Below, piece by piece: positions 25,791 through 34,503 of a stretch of DNA of 64,000 nt. Positions within the stretch are counted from its first letter, which is position 1; every line of letters starts with the position of its first letter. Origin of the DNA: Nocardia vaccinii NBRC 15922. Lineage in GTDB: Bacteria > Actinomycetota > Actinomycetes > Mycobacteriales > Mycobacteriaceae. The position numbers and the translations under genes are program-made. The stretch spans positions 22,751 to 86,750 of the forward strand of contig NZ_BDCC01000067.1 in NCBI RefSeq assembly GCF_001613305.1. Reading direction: 5' to 3'. The notes under the pieces were generated by a model. It was not told the DNA's origin, ran no database searches, and was given only the letters and a program-made list of their open reading frames with translations.

Positions 25791-27307
25791 GGGCAATGCC
25801 TCCTCGCGGCCGGTACCGCGCTGCCGAAGTGCGCCCGCACCGCTGCCAGATCCGCCTTGCCCGACGGGGTGCGCGGGATGACCGCGACGACGGCGATCTC
25901 GGCGGGAATCTCATAGGGGGCCAATCGGTCTCGGAGATAACCGAGCAGCGCCGCGGCGTCGACGGCCGAGCCGTCCGCCGGTTCGACCATCGCGACCGGA
26001 ACCTCGCCGAGGCGCGGATCGGGCCGGGCGACGACAGCGGCGCCCAGCACGGCCGGATGGCTTTCCAGCGCGGTGCGCACATCGTCGGGCATGATCTTGA
26101 AACCGCCGCGGATGATGGCCTGGTCCGCGCGGCCGAGGATCCACAGGAATCCGTCCGCGTCGATGCGGGCCAGATCGGTGGTGCGCATCCAGTTCGCGGA
26201 CGGGCCGAATTGACCGGGTGCGACCTCGAGCAGTCCGGGCCGGCCCGCCGGCAACTCCGCGCCGTCCTCGTCGACCACGCGCAGCCGTGCTCCGCCGGTG
26301 GCGCGTCCGACGCTGCCGCGTTTGTCCCGCCAGTATCGCTGGTGGTCGGCGAGGGTCCATCCGGCCACACCGCCGCCGAATTCGGTTGCGGCATAGGAGG
26401 TCAGCACCGGGATTCCGAATTTCTCGTAGAACGCGTCGGCGTCCTCGGCGGACAGTGGTGCGGTGCCCGAGGTGACCACCCGGATGCTGGACAGGTCGTC
26501 GCGGGTGAGCTCCGAATGCAGGACGGTGCGTACCGCGGCCGGGACCAGGGATACGGCCCCGGGGCGATGGCTGCGCACGGCACGAGCCCACTGTTCGAGC
26601 CGGAAACGCGGCAGCAGGACGAACGGGCGGGCCTCGGCGATGCACTGCAGAATCCGGAATACGCCGCCGATGTGCACCAGTGGTGCGTTCACGATGGCGA
26701 TTCCCGTCCGTGGGTGTGTCGGGGCGGGCGCGTTCTCGGGATCGGGCCCGATGACGCTGCGCGCCAACATGTCGTAGGTGATGTCGACGCGTTTGGGCGG
26801 TCCGGTGGTGCCGCTGGTGAGCATGCGGACCGCCACATCGGACGGCGTCGTGCCGGTTCGGGCGCGGGGTACGGGCGTCGTGTGTAGCCGGGGTTCGGCG
26901 ACCGTACCCTCGATCACCAAGGTTGCCGTACCCGGGGCCGCGGTGACCAGTTCGGCCAGGTCGTCGGAGGCGCCGATGATCAGCGGTAGCCGCAGCGCGG
27001 CGATATCGGCACGAGTGCGCTCATCGCCGCGCGAAGGATTGATCACCACGACGGTCCCGCCTCCCAGCAGCACCCCGAGCAGGGCCGCGACATGTTCGGG
27101 TCGGTTGCGCAGCAGGATGCCGACTTCGCGACGGCCCAGCGGATACGCGGTGACGAACGCGCGGATCCGACGGGCGAGAACGCCGAGTTCGCGTCGGCTG
27201 ACCCACTGCTGCTCGTATTCGATCGCGGGGGCATCCGGTCGCAGCGCCAGGGTGTCGGCTATCCGGCGGCTGAGTGCATGGGTGGTGCGGCTCATCGGCA
27301 CTGCCAT
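25787..27307 (-). CDS. acyl-CoA ligase (AMP-binding) with unusual phosphate loop
   Basis: 506 residues from ATG 27307 (GAGGA 7 bp upstream); an alternative ATG at 27295 would overlap the crotonase stop as ATGA. The longer open frame to 27832 is inside the crotonase. ANL features: NAPLVHIGGV, YAATEFGGG, TTDLARIDADGF, TPSGKADL. The phosphate loop reads TSGTTGPPKRV, with Arg where the family has Gly after the Lys. Odd loops are shared by three of the four crotonase-linked ligases here. It likely acts on CoA-ester intermediates, but catalysis needs checking. Confidence 0.82.
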   Translation of the reverse strand: MAVPMSRTTHALSRRIADTLALRPDAPAIEYEQQWVSRRELGVLARRIRAFVTAYPLGRREVGILLRNRPEHVAALLGVLLGGGTVVVINPSRGDERTRADIAALRLPLIIGASDDLAELVTAAPGTATLVIEGTVAEPRLHTTPVPRARTGTTPSDVAVRMLTSGTTGPPKRVDITYDMLARSVIGPDPENAPAPTHPRTGIAIVNAPLVHIGGVFRILQCIAEARPFVLLPRFRLEQWARAVRSHRPGAVSLVPAAVRTVLHSELTRDDLSSIRVVTSGTAPLSAEDADAFYEKFGIPVLTSYAATEFGGGVAGWTLADHQRYWRDKRGSVGRATGGARLRVVDEDGAELPAGRPGLLEVAPGQFGPSANWMRTTDLARIDADGFLWILGRADQAIIRGGFKIMPDDVRTALESHPAVLGAAVVARPDPRLGEVPVAMVEPADGSAVDAAALLGYLRDRLAPYEIPAEIAVVAVIPRTPSGKADLAAVRAHFGSAVPAARRHCP

Positions 27308-28095
27308 TGCGGTGTCCTCTTCTCCACGAAGGCCTTCGGGCCCTCGAGCGCGTCCTCGGTGCGGGTCACCCGCTCGCGGAACGATTCGGCGAGCATCTCC
27401 GCCTCGTGCAGCGGCACGTTCAGGCCCTTGACGATCGCCAGCCGGGTGCCGCGAACGGCAAGGGGCGCATTGGAATTGACGATGCCGGCGATCTCGTGCG
27501 CACGTTCCAGCAGTCGCTCGTGCGCGACGATCTCGGTGATCATTCCCAGTTCGTACGCTCGCTGGGCGTCCATCCGCTCGTGTTTGCCCAGCAATGCCAT
27601 CCGCAGCGCGACGGTTCGCGGCAGCACCCGGGACAGTCGCACGGCCTCGCGCCCGGCCACGAGACCGATGCTGACGTGGGGGTCGAAGAATTGCGCACGC
27701 TCGGAGGCGATGACGATATCTCCGGTCGTGACCCAGTCCAGTCCAGCGCCACAACACAATCCGTTGATCGCGGCCAGAACCGGTTTGGTCATGGTCCGGA
27801 ACGGCGGGGTGCCCTCCTGCGGCGCCTCCCACTGTTCATAGCTGGACAGATACGGCCGTTCGTTGATCACCTTGCCGTCACCGGGGATGGCCTTGACATC
27901 GGCGCCGGTGCAGAAGGCACGGCCGGTGCCGGTTACGACGACGGTCCAGATCTTGTCGTCGTTCCCGCTCTCGGCATAGGCGGCCCGGAGTTCGGTGATC
28001 ATGTGCGGGCTCAGCGCGTTGAGTGCGTCCGGGCGGTTGAGGGTGATTGTGGCCGTATGCCCGTCGACGCGGTATTCGATGGTGTCGAACGGCAT
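27292..28095 (-). CDS. enoyl-CoA hydratase/isomerase (crotonase fold)
   Basis: 267 residues: ITLNRPDALNALS near 18, GRAFCTGADVKAI near 58, INGLCCGAGLDW near 112, FFDPHVSIGLVAG near 136, and a C-terminal FVEKRTPQW. All crotonase landmarks are present. Closest by eye to the 13706 protein. First gene of the minus unit that continues with a ligase and an acyl-CoA dehydrogenase, mirroring the arrangement at 10523-15409. Confidence 0.88.
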   Translation of the reverse strand: MPFDTIEYRVDGHTATITLNRPDALNALSPHMITELRAAYAESGNDDKIWTVVVTGTGRAFCTGADVKAIPGDGKVINERPYLSSYEQWEAPQEGTPPFRTMTKPVLAAINGLCCGAGLDWVTTGDIVIASERAQFFDPHVSIGLVAGREAVRLSRVLPRTVALRMALLGKHERMDAQRAYELGMITEIVAHERLLERAHEIAGIVNSNAPLAVRGTRLAIVKGLNVPLHEAEMLAESFRERVTRTEDALEGPKAFVEKRTPQWQCR

Positions 28096-28183
28096 GGAGA
28101 TTCCTTCACAGGCTGGCCGGGCAATGGGTGCGGCGGCGTCCGCACCGCCGCGAGCGTGGTCACGATATCGTTGTGTACGCCGA

Positions 28184-28214
28184 TACTGTTACATATACAG
28201 TAGATAATACCGTC
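28184..28214. promoter_or_regulatory. operator site E, three units, divergent promoter
   Basis: Units TACTGTT (28184-28190), TACAGTA (28196-28202) and TACCGTC (28208-28214) in exact 12-bp register. It lies between divergent crotonase genes starting at 28095 (minus) and 28278 (plus), 64 bp from the plus-strand start. Confidence 0.75.
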
Positions 28215-28277
28215 AGCTCCCGGCAATGGTGCGAACCGCCCACCAGGCCGTGTGATGAACCAGGAAGAGGCAACCCG

Positions 28278-29171
28278 ATGAGCAGTTCCAGTACCGCCGG
28301 CGGGCGCGTTCTCTACGAGGTGGATCCCGACCGCCGGATCGCCACCCTCACGCTGAACAACCCCGCCCGGCGCAACTCCTACGACGCGGCCATGCGTGAC
28401 GGCCTCGCCCGCTACCTGGACGAGGTCGCCGAGGACGACGACATCGTCGTGGTCCTGCTGCGCGGCGCCGAGGGCGTATTCAGTACCGGAGCGGATATGA
28501 ACAACGCGTACGGCTGGTACGGGGAACGCGCTGACAGCGACAAGCCGGAGCGGGGCCGGCCCAGCCAGCGCCGCCGCCTCACCGTCGATCGCAAATCCTT
28601 CGGCTTCTACCACAACTTCATGGGCTTTCCCAAGGTCACCGTTGGTGAGATCAGTGGCTACGCCCTGGGCGGCGGCTTCGAAATGGCGCTGATGACAGAT
28701 ATTTCGGTGATCGCCCGCGACACCCGGGTCGGAATGCCCGCGGTCCGCTTCCTCGGACCCGCGCTGGGCAGTCTGCACATGTTCTTCCACCGGCTCGGTC
28801 CGGTCCTGGCCCGCCGGCTGTTGCTCACCGGCGACATCGTCGAGGTGAGCGCGATCGAGCGGCTCGGCATCTTCACCGAGGTCTGCGATCCGGCCGCGGT
28901 GGGTGCGCGCGCCCGGTACTGGGCGGAGAAGGCGGCGAAGATGCCCGCCGACGGCGTGGTGATCGCCAAGGAGGCGTTCCGGTTGGTGGAGCAGAGTCAG
29001 GCCTATCAGGGTGAAGAAGTGGCCAGCTATCTTTTCCACGCCTTCGGCACCAATCTGCAGTTCTCTCCGGGGGAGTTCAACTTCGTGAAGACCCGTGCCG
29101 AGCACGGCACCAACGAGGCGTTCCGGTTGCGTGACGAGCACTTCCATGTCCCGGAGCCGGATCCGCGGTAG
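28278..29171 (+). CDS. enoyl-CoA hydratase/isomerase family protein
   Basis: 297 residues from ATG 28278 (GGAAGAGG 7 bp upstream). Crotonase fold: LTLNNPARRNSYD, GVFSTGADMNNA, ISGYALGGGFEMALM, GMPAVRFLGPALG. An insert of about 20 residues follows the first oxyanion strand (charged ERADSDKPERGR), and the C-terminus is longer than average. Monocistronic, divergent from 28095, and ends at a strong hairpin. Specific reaction unknown. Confidence 0.85.
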   Translation: MSSSSTAGGRVLYEVDPDRRIATLTLNNPARRNSYDAAMRDGLARYLDEVAEDDDIVVVLLRGAEGVFSTGADMNNAYGWYGERADSDKPERGRPSQRRRLTVDRKSFGFYHNFMGFPKVTVGEISGYALGGGFEMALMTDISVIARDTRVGMPAVRFLGPALGSLHMFFHRLGPVLARRLLLTGDIVEVSAIERLGIFTEVCDPAAVGARARYWAEKAAKMPADGVVIAKEAFRLVEQSQAYQGEEVASYLFHAFGTNLQFSPGEFNFVKTRAEHGTNEAFRLRDEHFHVPEPDPR

Positions 29172-29182
29172 CGGGCCGGATA

Positions 29183-29220
29183 CGGTGCGGCAGCCGTTGC
29201 TTCAGGTGGCTGCCGCACCG
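29183..29220. terminator. strong convergent terminator hairpin
   Basis: Perfect 13-bp stem (29183-29195 with 29208-29220) and a 12-base loop, just after the plus-strand crotonase (ends 29171) and overlapping the last codons of the minus-strand TetR (ends 29202). Likely ends transcription from both sides. Confidence 0.75.
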
Positions 29221-29969
29221 TTGGCTCGGGGCGGGACGCCGGTTTCACTGCGGTTCGCCTGGTTGCGTTCGATCAAACGGCCGGTGTGGTCGAGGATGCA
29301 CCGCAACCCATATTCGAAGTTGTGTTCGTCAGGTGCTCCCGAGCGCAGCCCTTCGGCCATCGCCTCGGCGAGCAGCGGGGTGGTTTCGCCCTCGATCAGG
29401 ATGCTGTCGTAATAGGCGCGGTGAGCGCCGCCGGACTCCCGGTTCTTGTCGTAGAGCCGTTGCAGCACAACCGATCCGCTGATGTGGAGATTGATCGCGG
29501 AATAGGTGTGGAGGGCTTCTTCGACCGAGAGTCCGGCATCGACCAGACTGGCCACCGTCCGCTCGACCTGATCGGCGCCGACCCGGACCGCGTGCTGGCT
29601 CAGTGCCGAGCGCACCAGTATCAGATCGCACAGGATCGGATTGTCCAGGAATATGCGTCGCATGGTGCGGGCGTGGTTGATCAGGCTCTCCCGCCAATTC
29701 GAGGCTTGCACATAGGGAAACGGGATGGCGTAGACGTAGAGCCGCAGCGCGCGATCGGTCATCGCGTTGAGCAGGTCGTCCTTCTTGCGGAAGTACCAGT
29801 AGATACTGGTGACGCCCACATTCAGATGCCGGCCGAGCAGCGGCATGCTGAGCCCGTCGATGGAGACCTCCTGTGCCAGCTCGAACGCGCCGCCGATGAT
29901 GTCCTCGGGGTTGAGCAAGCCGCGCTCTCGGCGCGGGCGTTTCTGTCCCGCAACGCGTTTGGCCGTCAT
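29202..29969 (-). CDS. TetR-family regulator, paralogue of the 16234 regulator
   Basis: 255 residues. The HTH region (about 17-65; LNPEDII-GAFELA, GVTSIYWYFRKKDDLLNAMTDRAL) is almost the same as in the 16234 protein, and similarity continues through the ligand domain (NPILCDLIL-RSALS, VVLQRLYDKN-ES, EFNYG-like end), but the basic tail is absent. The ATG overlaps the crotonase stop as ATGA, so it is co-transcribed with the crotonase and P450 from site F and is probably autoregulated. Two repressors reading one operator but differing in ligand domain could integrate two inducers. Confidence 0.9.
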   Translation of the reverse strand: MTAKRVAGQKRPRRERGLLNPEDIIGGAFELAQEVSIDGLSMPLLGRHLNVGVTSIYWYFRKKDDLLNAMTDRALRLYVYAIPFPYVQASNWRESLINHARTMRRIFLDNPILCDLILVRSALSQHAVRVGADQVERTVASLVDAGLSVEEALHTYSAINLHISGSVVLQRLYDKNRESGGAHRAYYDSILIEGETTPLLAEAMAEGLRSGAPDEHNFEYGLRCILDHTGRLIERNQANRSETGVPPRANGAAAT

Positions 29970-30775
29970 GGCCGACCTCCCGCACCCCAGGCCCCGGTGA
30001 AGACCGGATCACGTTTCTCCGCGAATGCCGCGAACGCCTCGATGACATCCGCGCCCGACAGGTTGATCGTCTGCGCGCGCAACTCGTCGGCGAGTGCGTC
30101 CCGCAGGGTGCGGTCGGCGCCGTTGTTCACCAGCGCTTTGGTCTGTGCCAGTGCCAGCGGCGGTCCGGCGGCGAGCCGGGCGGCGATACCGTCGACGAAC
30201 GAATCGATCGACTCCTCGGGCTGGACCCAGGTAACCAGACCGAGCGACTGTGCCTCGTCCGACTGGAGCGTCTCGGCCAGCAGGGTCAGGCGCTTGGCCT
30301 GTTGCAGGCCGACGAGTTTGGGCAGCAGCCAGCTGCCGCCGCAATCGGGGGACAGGGCCCGTTTGGTGAAGATCTGGCAGAAGCGGGCATCGGGAGTGGC
30401 GACCACCAGGTCGCAGCCGAGGGCGATATTCCAGCCCGCGCCGGCCGCCACGCCGCGCACCTTCGCGAGGGTGGGCACCGGTAGGTCGTGCAGTTGCTGG
30501 ATCACGTCGTTGATGGCGCGGATCATCCGGCTCGGATCCGAAAACCCCTGCGCCCCAGCGGCATCGGAGATATCCGCGCCGGAACAGAAGTTTCCGGCTG
30601 CTCCGGTGACGACCACCGCGCGGACGTCGTCACCTCGCGCGACCGCATGCAGGGCCCTGCCCAGCTCATCCCACAGCTGTGTGTTGATCGCATTCTTCAG
30701 CGCCGGGCGGTTCAGCGTCAGCGTCAGTACGCCTTCGGATCGGTGGTGCAACAGGGTTTCCGCTCGATCTGTCAC
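29966..30775 (-). CDS. enoyl-CoA hydratase/isomerase (crotonase fold), PaaG-like
   Basis: 269 residues from a GTG start. Landmarks: LTLNRPALKNAINT, GNFCSGADISDA, VRGVAAGAGWNIALG, LSPDCGGSWLLPKLVG, and C-terminal FAEKRDPVF. The SPDCG-W-LPK block groups it with the 14591 protein. Its stop overlaps the TetR2 start; 204 bp separate it from the P450 upstream on the same strand, so it may also have its own promoter. Confidence 0.87.
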   Translation of the reverse strand: MTDRAETLLHHRSEGVLTLTLNRPALKNAINTQLWDELGRALHAVARGDDVRAVVVTGAAGNFCSGADISDAAGAQGFSDPSRMIRAINDVIQQLHDLPVPTLAKVRGVAAGAGWNIALGCDLVVATPDARFCQIFTKRALSPDCGGSWLLPKLVGLQQAKRLTLLAETLQSDEAQSLGLVTWVQPEESIDSFVDGIAARLAAGPPLALAQTKALVNNGADRTLRDALADELRAQTINLSGADVIEAFAAFAEKRDPVFTGAWGAGGRP

Positions 30776-30979
30776 TGTGTCGTCCTTTCATGTCCGGAAT
30801 CGCCCGCGGAGGGGCCTATGGTGCGCGCTTCGCGCGGGTCGCCGATCTCGAGAGCGTCGAATCCCGCGGCGAGCGGGACGCTTTCGGTGTGGCCACCGAT
30901 GGCCCAACGGCGTCCGAGGCGGTTGGAATCCCGAGACGACAGGTGGCGGGAGCAGACCCGGCGCCGGTCCGGCCGACGG
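30776..30979. other. 204-bp spacer between P450 and crotonase genes, no gene seen
   Basis: A ferredoxin often follows a bacterial P450, so I looked for one here. The short frames on either strand have no CxxCxxC-type cluster motif and no good start site. I see no operator unit. It may hold leader or promoter sequence for the crotonase. Confidence 0.5.
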
Positions 30980-32191
30980 TCAGGAGATGACATCGAAGCT
31001 GACCCGCAGGGTGTTGGGCGAGCGGAAGGGCTGACCGAAGATGTGCGGATCGCCATCGGACTGCAGGGTGAAGTCGGTGAGCCGGTCGAACAGGCATTCC
31101 ATCGCGACGCGGGTTTCCATCCGGGCCAGATGCAGTCCCAGGCAGGTGTGCGCACCCGCGGTGAAGCTGATGTGCGGGATATGGGTGCGGAAGATGTCGA
31201 ATTCCTCCGGCCGCTCCCAGCGGTTCTCGTCGCGATTGGCCGAACCCAGGCACAGGTCCAGGACCGCGCCTGCGGGAATGGCGGTGTCCGCCAGGTGCGT
31301 ATCTTCGGTGACGTAGCGCTGGACCAAGGTCAGCGGCGTCTCGTAGCGCAGCCCCTCCTCGATCGCCTGCGGCAGCAGATCGCGGTTCCGCTGCACGGCC
31401 CGGAACTGCTCGGGGTGGCTCAGCAGCAGGTAGAGCAGGTTTCCGGAGGATCGGTAGGTGGTTTCCAGGCCGGCCGGCAGCAGCAGGCGCAGGAAGGAAT
31501 AGATGGCCTCGTCGGTCAGCTTCTCGCCGTCGATCTCAGCCGTGACCAGGTCGTTGATGATGTCGTCGGTCGGATTGCCGCGCCGCAGTTCGATCTGCCC
31601 GGTGAAATATTCCTTCAGTTCGTTCGATGCCCGCAGCGCCCGCGGCACCTTGTCGGCGTAGCTGATGATCGCCACCGCCGCTTGGCGGAAGAACGGCAGA
31701 TCCTCCTCCGGCAGGCCGAGCAGGGCCGCGATGACCCGGGTCGGAAATTCGAAGGTGAACTCCTCGACCAGGTCGGCACTGCCGCGCTCGGCGAATTCGT
31801 CGATCAGCGCATCGCAGACCGGCCGCACGATCTCCGGTTCCCAGCGCAACAAGGACTGGGGCCGGAAGGCGGTGGACACGAGCCCACGGTGTGCGCGGTG
31901 CCGGGCGCCGTCCATGGCCAGCAGGGTCGGGCCCATGAACGTCCCGATGGTGGAGTCGTAGAGCTTCGAACTGAACACCCGGTTGTTGCGCAGGGCGGCA
32001 CTGACTGCCGAATAGGAAACCGCGGCATAGGAATCGGAGGGACGCAGATTTTCCGGGGTCTTGGAGTAGTCCATGACCGTCCCGTGGAACACGGCTCCCG
32101 CACGCCGCTTGGCGGCAAAGTACGGATAGGGGTCGCGTAGGTCCAGGGTGTCGCCCGCCATCGCTGATTGGTCCTGAACCGGGATGTCCAC
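30980..32191 (-). CDS. cytochrome P450
   Basis: 403 residues from a GTG start with GAGG 6 bp upstream. Soluble bacterial P450: oxygen-activation motif AGLETTYRS in the I helix, ExxR in EEGLRYETP, and heme loop FTAGAHTCLG (343-352) with ligand Cys350. It hydroxylates a hydrophobic substrate using two electrons from a ferredoxin; no ferredoxin or reductase is encoded nearby. Acid-alcohol pair is Glu-Thr rather than the commoner Asp-Thr. Read from site F, upstream of a crotonase and TetR2. Confidence 0.92.
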   Translation of the reverse strand: MDIPVQDQSAMAGDTLDLRDPYPYFAAKRRAGAVFHGTVMDYSKTPENLRPSDSYAAVSYSAVSAALRNNRVFSSKLYDSTIGTFMGPTLLAMDGARHRAHRGLVSTAFRPQSLLRWEPEIVRPVCDALIDEFAERGSADLVEEFTFEFPTRVIAALLGLPEEDLPFFRQAAVAIISYADKVPRALRASNELKEYFTGQIELRRGNPTDDIINDLVTAEIDGEKLTDEAIYSFLRLLLPAGLETTYRSSGNLLYLLLSHPEQFRAVQRNRDLLPQAIEEGLRYETPLTLVQRYVTEDTHLADTAIPAGAVLDLCLGSANRDENRWERPEEFDIFRTHIPHISFTAGAHTCLGLHLARMETRVAMECLFDRLTDFTLQSDGDPHIFGQPFRSPNTLRVSFDVIS

Positions 32192-32236
32192 AGCTCACCT
32201 CGATGTTGTCGTTCGCGCAAATCCGGCGGAATTAGT

Positions 32237-32255
32237 TACTGTAATACCTACAGTA
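32237..32255. promoter_or_regulatory. operator site F, perfect unit pair, P450/TetR2 promoter
   Basis: TACTGTA (32237-32243) and TACAGTA (32249-32255), two perfect TACNGTA units 12 bp apart that also form a perfect inverted repeat with a 5-bp spacer. It lies 46 bp upstream of the P450 start and downstream of the SDR gene, so it governs the P450-crotonase-TetR2 unit. Confidence 0.8.
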
Positions 32256-32320
32256 TATGTCGCTGGCAGGCGAATCCTGGTTGTCCGTACCGCTTTCGGG
32301 TGGCGGGTAGGCCGCCCTCG

Positions 32321-33106
32321 CTACAGCTGAATGGGCGGGCCGGCGACCAGGGGAGCGACGAATCCGCCGTCGACATGGAGGTCCTGGCCGTTGATCCAAC
32401 GGGCCTGCGGCGATCCCAAGAAGGCGATGACGGGCACGATGTCGTCGACGGTGGCGTGCCGTCCGACCGTGGCCGCCACCGTATCCAGCACGTCCTTGCC
32501 CATGGAGGCCTCGAAGTCGGCCAGGATCGGGGTCTCGGTGGGGCCCGGGCTCACCGTGTTCACCCGGATGCCGAACTTCCGCCAAGCCGTCGGCGCGAGC
32601 CGTTTCGCGAAGATGATCGCGGCCTGTTTCGAGGTGCTGTACACCGGATAGTCCGGATCCTGGCTCGCCTGCCAGCGCTCCACCTCGTCCGGGTCGGTCG
32701 TCGCGAGCAGGTCCGACAGCGCCGCCACGCGCTCCTGCCAGCCGAGTGCCGCTACCGAGGCCACGGTCACGATCGCCCCGCCGTGGCGCAATCGCGGCAG
32801 CATGCCCTCGACCATGAGGCGCATGCCGAGGTAGTTCACCTTCAGGACATCGGCGGCCGGCGCGGTGCCCGGGATGCCGGCGATGTGGGCCAGCAGATCC
32901 CAGCCCGGTTCGATGCGCTCCAGCAGGGCGGCGACGGCCGAGGGGGCGCGCAGATCGCATTGCTCGTGCCGCGCTGCCGGAGTGTCGTTGGGGCGCAGAT
33001 CGATGGCGAGCACGTGATCACCGTTGTGGTGGAAGTGCGCGGCCGTCGCGGCGCCGATGCCCGAGCCCGCGCCGACCACGACGATCCTGCGTTGATCGGA
33101 TCCCAT
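32321..33106 (-). CDS. short-chain dehydrogenase/reductase
   Basis: 261 residues from ATG 33106; the open frame continues upstream through the operator region, which I exclude. Cofactor site VVGAGSGIGAAT near 10-20, acidic DLRP near 36 pointing to NAD(H), a HIAG in place of NNAG, catalytic Ser, and Tyr-Lys in YSTSKQAA. The insert near 150-165 (DLLATTDPDEVERW) is typical of 3-alpha-HSD/carbonyl-reductase-like actinobacterial SDRs. Likely oxidises a ring or side-chain hydroxyl. Divergent from P450 33255, sharing site G. Confidence 0.85.
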   Translation of the reverse strand: MGSDQRRIVVVGAGSGIGAATAAHFHHNGDHVLAIDLRPNDTPAARHEQCDLRAPSAVAALLERIEPGWDLLAHIAGIPGTAPAADVLKVNYLGMRLMVEGMLPRLRHGGAIVTVASVAALGWQERVAALSDLLATTDPDEVERWQASQDPDYPVYSTSKQAAIIFAKRLAPTAWRKFGIRVNTVSPGPTETPILADFEASMGKDVLDTVAATVGRHATVDDIVPVIAFLGSPQARWINGQDLHVDGGFVAPLVAGPPIQL

Positions 33107-33136
33107 GAATACCACCGTTCCGTCGTCGCGGTCAGT

Positions 33137-33167
33137 TATAGAATGCTTGACAGTAAGGGTCACTATA
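33137..33167. promoter_or_regulatory. operator site G, divergent SDR/P450 promoter
   Basis: Three weaker units at 12-bp spacing: TATAGAA (33137-33143), GACAGTA (33149-33155), CACTATA (33161-33167); the outer ones form an inverted repeat TTATAG (33136-33141)/CTATAA (33163-33168). It lies between divergent starts at 33106 and 33255. Confidence 0.6.
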
Positions 33168-33254
33168 AAGCACTCTAGTGGCCGCGACAACGGACCGCTG
33201 CGCGTGCGTAACGGGCTGGTGAACATGAAGACCCGCAGATCGAAAGAGTCGCTC

Positions 33255-34490
33255 ATGAGCATGCCGATCGTCGACGACGCCGCGAAGGTATTGGCGAATC
33301 CCCGGTGCTATACCGACGAGGTGACACTGCACGCGGCCTTGGCCGAATTGCGTGCCAAGGCGCCGGTTTCCAGGGTGGAGGTGCCCGGCTACAAGCCGTT
33401 CTGGGCGATTACCAAGCACGCCGACATCCTGGCGGTCGAACGGGCGGATCGACTGTTCACCAATTGGCCACGGCCGGTGCTGATGACGGCCGCCTCCGAC
33501 GACATGCAAGCCGCGGTGGGGATTCGTACCCTGATCCACATGGACGACCCGCAGCACCGTGTCGTTCGCGCGATCGCCGCCGATTGGTTCAGCCCCAAGG
33601 CGATGAAGGCGATGGGTGAGCGCATCGAGCAACTCGCGAAGCGATACGTCGACCACATGCGTGACGCCGGCGGGGAATGCGACTTCGTCCGGGAGGTCGC
33701 GGTCAACTTCCCGCTGTATGTGATCATGTCGCTGCTCGGCGTTCCCGAGGCGGACTTTCCGCTGATGTTGAAGCTGACCCAGGAACTCATGGGCAGTGAC
33801 GACGACGAATTGAAACGGAGCGAGCAGTCCGACGAGGCGATGAATTCCCTGGTCGAACTGTTCCAGTACTTCCAGAATCTGACCGCGCAGTGGCGCGAAC
33901 GCCCCACCGGTGACCTGGGTTCGACAATTGCCAACGCCCGGATCGACGGCGAGCCGCTGTCGGATATCGACACCATGTCCTACTACGCGATCATCGCCAC
34001 GGCCGGGCACGATACGACCAGTAGCAGTATCTCCGGCGGCCTGCGCGCCTTGATCGAGCACCCGGATCAGCGAGAACGCCTGCGCGACAACCTCGATCGG
34101 ATGCCGCAGGCGACCGAGGAGATCATTCGCTGGGTCACTCCGGTCAAGGCGTTCATGCGCACCGCCGCCCAGGACGCCACCGTCAACGGAGTGCCGATAT
34201 CGGCGGGCGATTCGCTGTTGCTGTCCTACGCGTCGGGCAATCGCGACGAGGACGCCTTCGACCAGCCGTTCCGGTTCGATATCGGGCGCGAGCCGAACAA
34301 ACACGTCGCCTTCGGGTTCGGCGTGCACTTCTGCCTCGGCGCGGGACTGGCGCGGATGGAGATCAACAAGTTCTTCTCCGAATTGCTGCCGCGGCTGCGG
34401 TCCATCGAACTGAACGGCGCCCCCGAGCTCACGGCGACGACATTCGTGGGCGGCCTCAAACACCTGCCGATTCGCTACTCGCTGGTCTGA
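33255..34490 (+). CDS. cytochrome P450
   Basis: 411 residues from ATG 33255 (GAAAGAG 7 bp upstream; ATG at 33225 is an alternative). I-helix motif AGHDTTSSS, ExxR in EEIIRWVTP, heme loop FGFGVHFCLG (353-362) with ligand Cys360. The general look (MDDPQHRVVRAI, GVPEADFP, KAFMRTA) is that of the CYP125/CYP142/CYP124-type group that oxidises sterol or terpenoid chains, but assignment to a subfamily is not possible by eye. Fourteen bp before the carboxyltransferase gene; no redox partner nearby. Confidence 0.92.
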   Translation: MSMPIVDDAAKVLANPRCYTDEVTLHAALAELRAKAPVSRVEVPGYKPFWAITKHADILAVERADRLFTNWPRPVLMTAASDDMQAAVGIRTLIHMDDPQHRVVRAIAADWFSPKAMKAMGERIEQLAKRYVDHMRDAGGECDFVREVAVNFPLYVIMSLLGVPEADFPLMLKLTQELMGSDDDELKRSEQSDEAMNSLVELFQYFQNLTAQWRERPTGDLGSTIANARIDGEPLSDIDTMSYYAIIATAGHDTTSSSISGGLRALIEHPDQRERLRDNLDRMPQATEEIIRWVTPVKAFMRTAAQDATVNGVPISAGDSLLLSYASGNRDEDAFDQPFRFDIGREPNKHVAFGFGVHFCLGAGLARMEINKFFSELLPRLRSIELNGAPELTATTFVGGLKHLPIRYSLV

Positions 34491-34503
34491 CGGGCAGGGG
34501 CAG

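Noticed and set aside
30790..30990. Plus-strand frame of 66 codons considered as a P450-associated ferredoxin
   Set aside because: It has no cysteine cluster, overlaps the P450 3' end antisense, and lacks a ribosome site.
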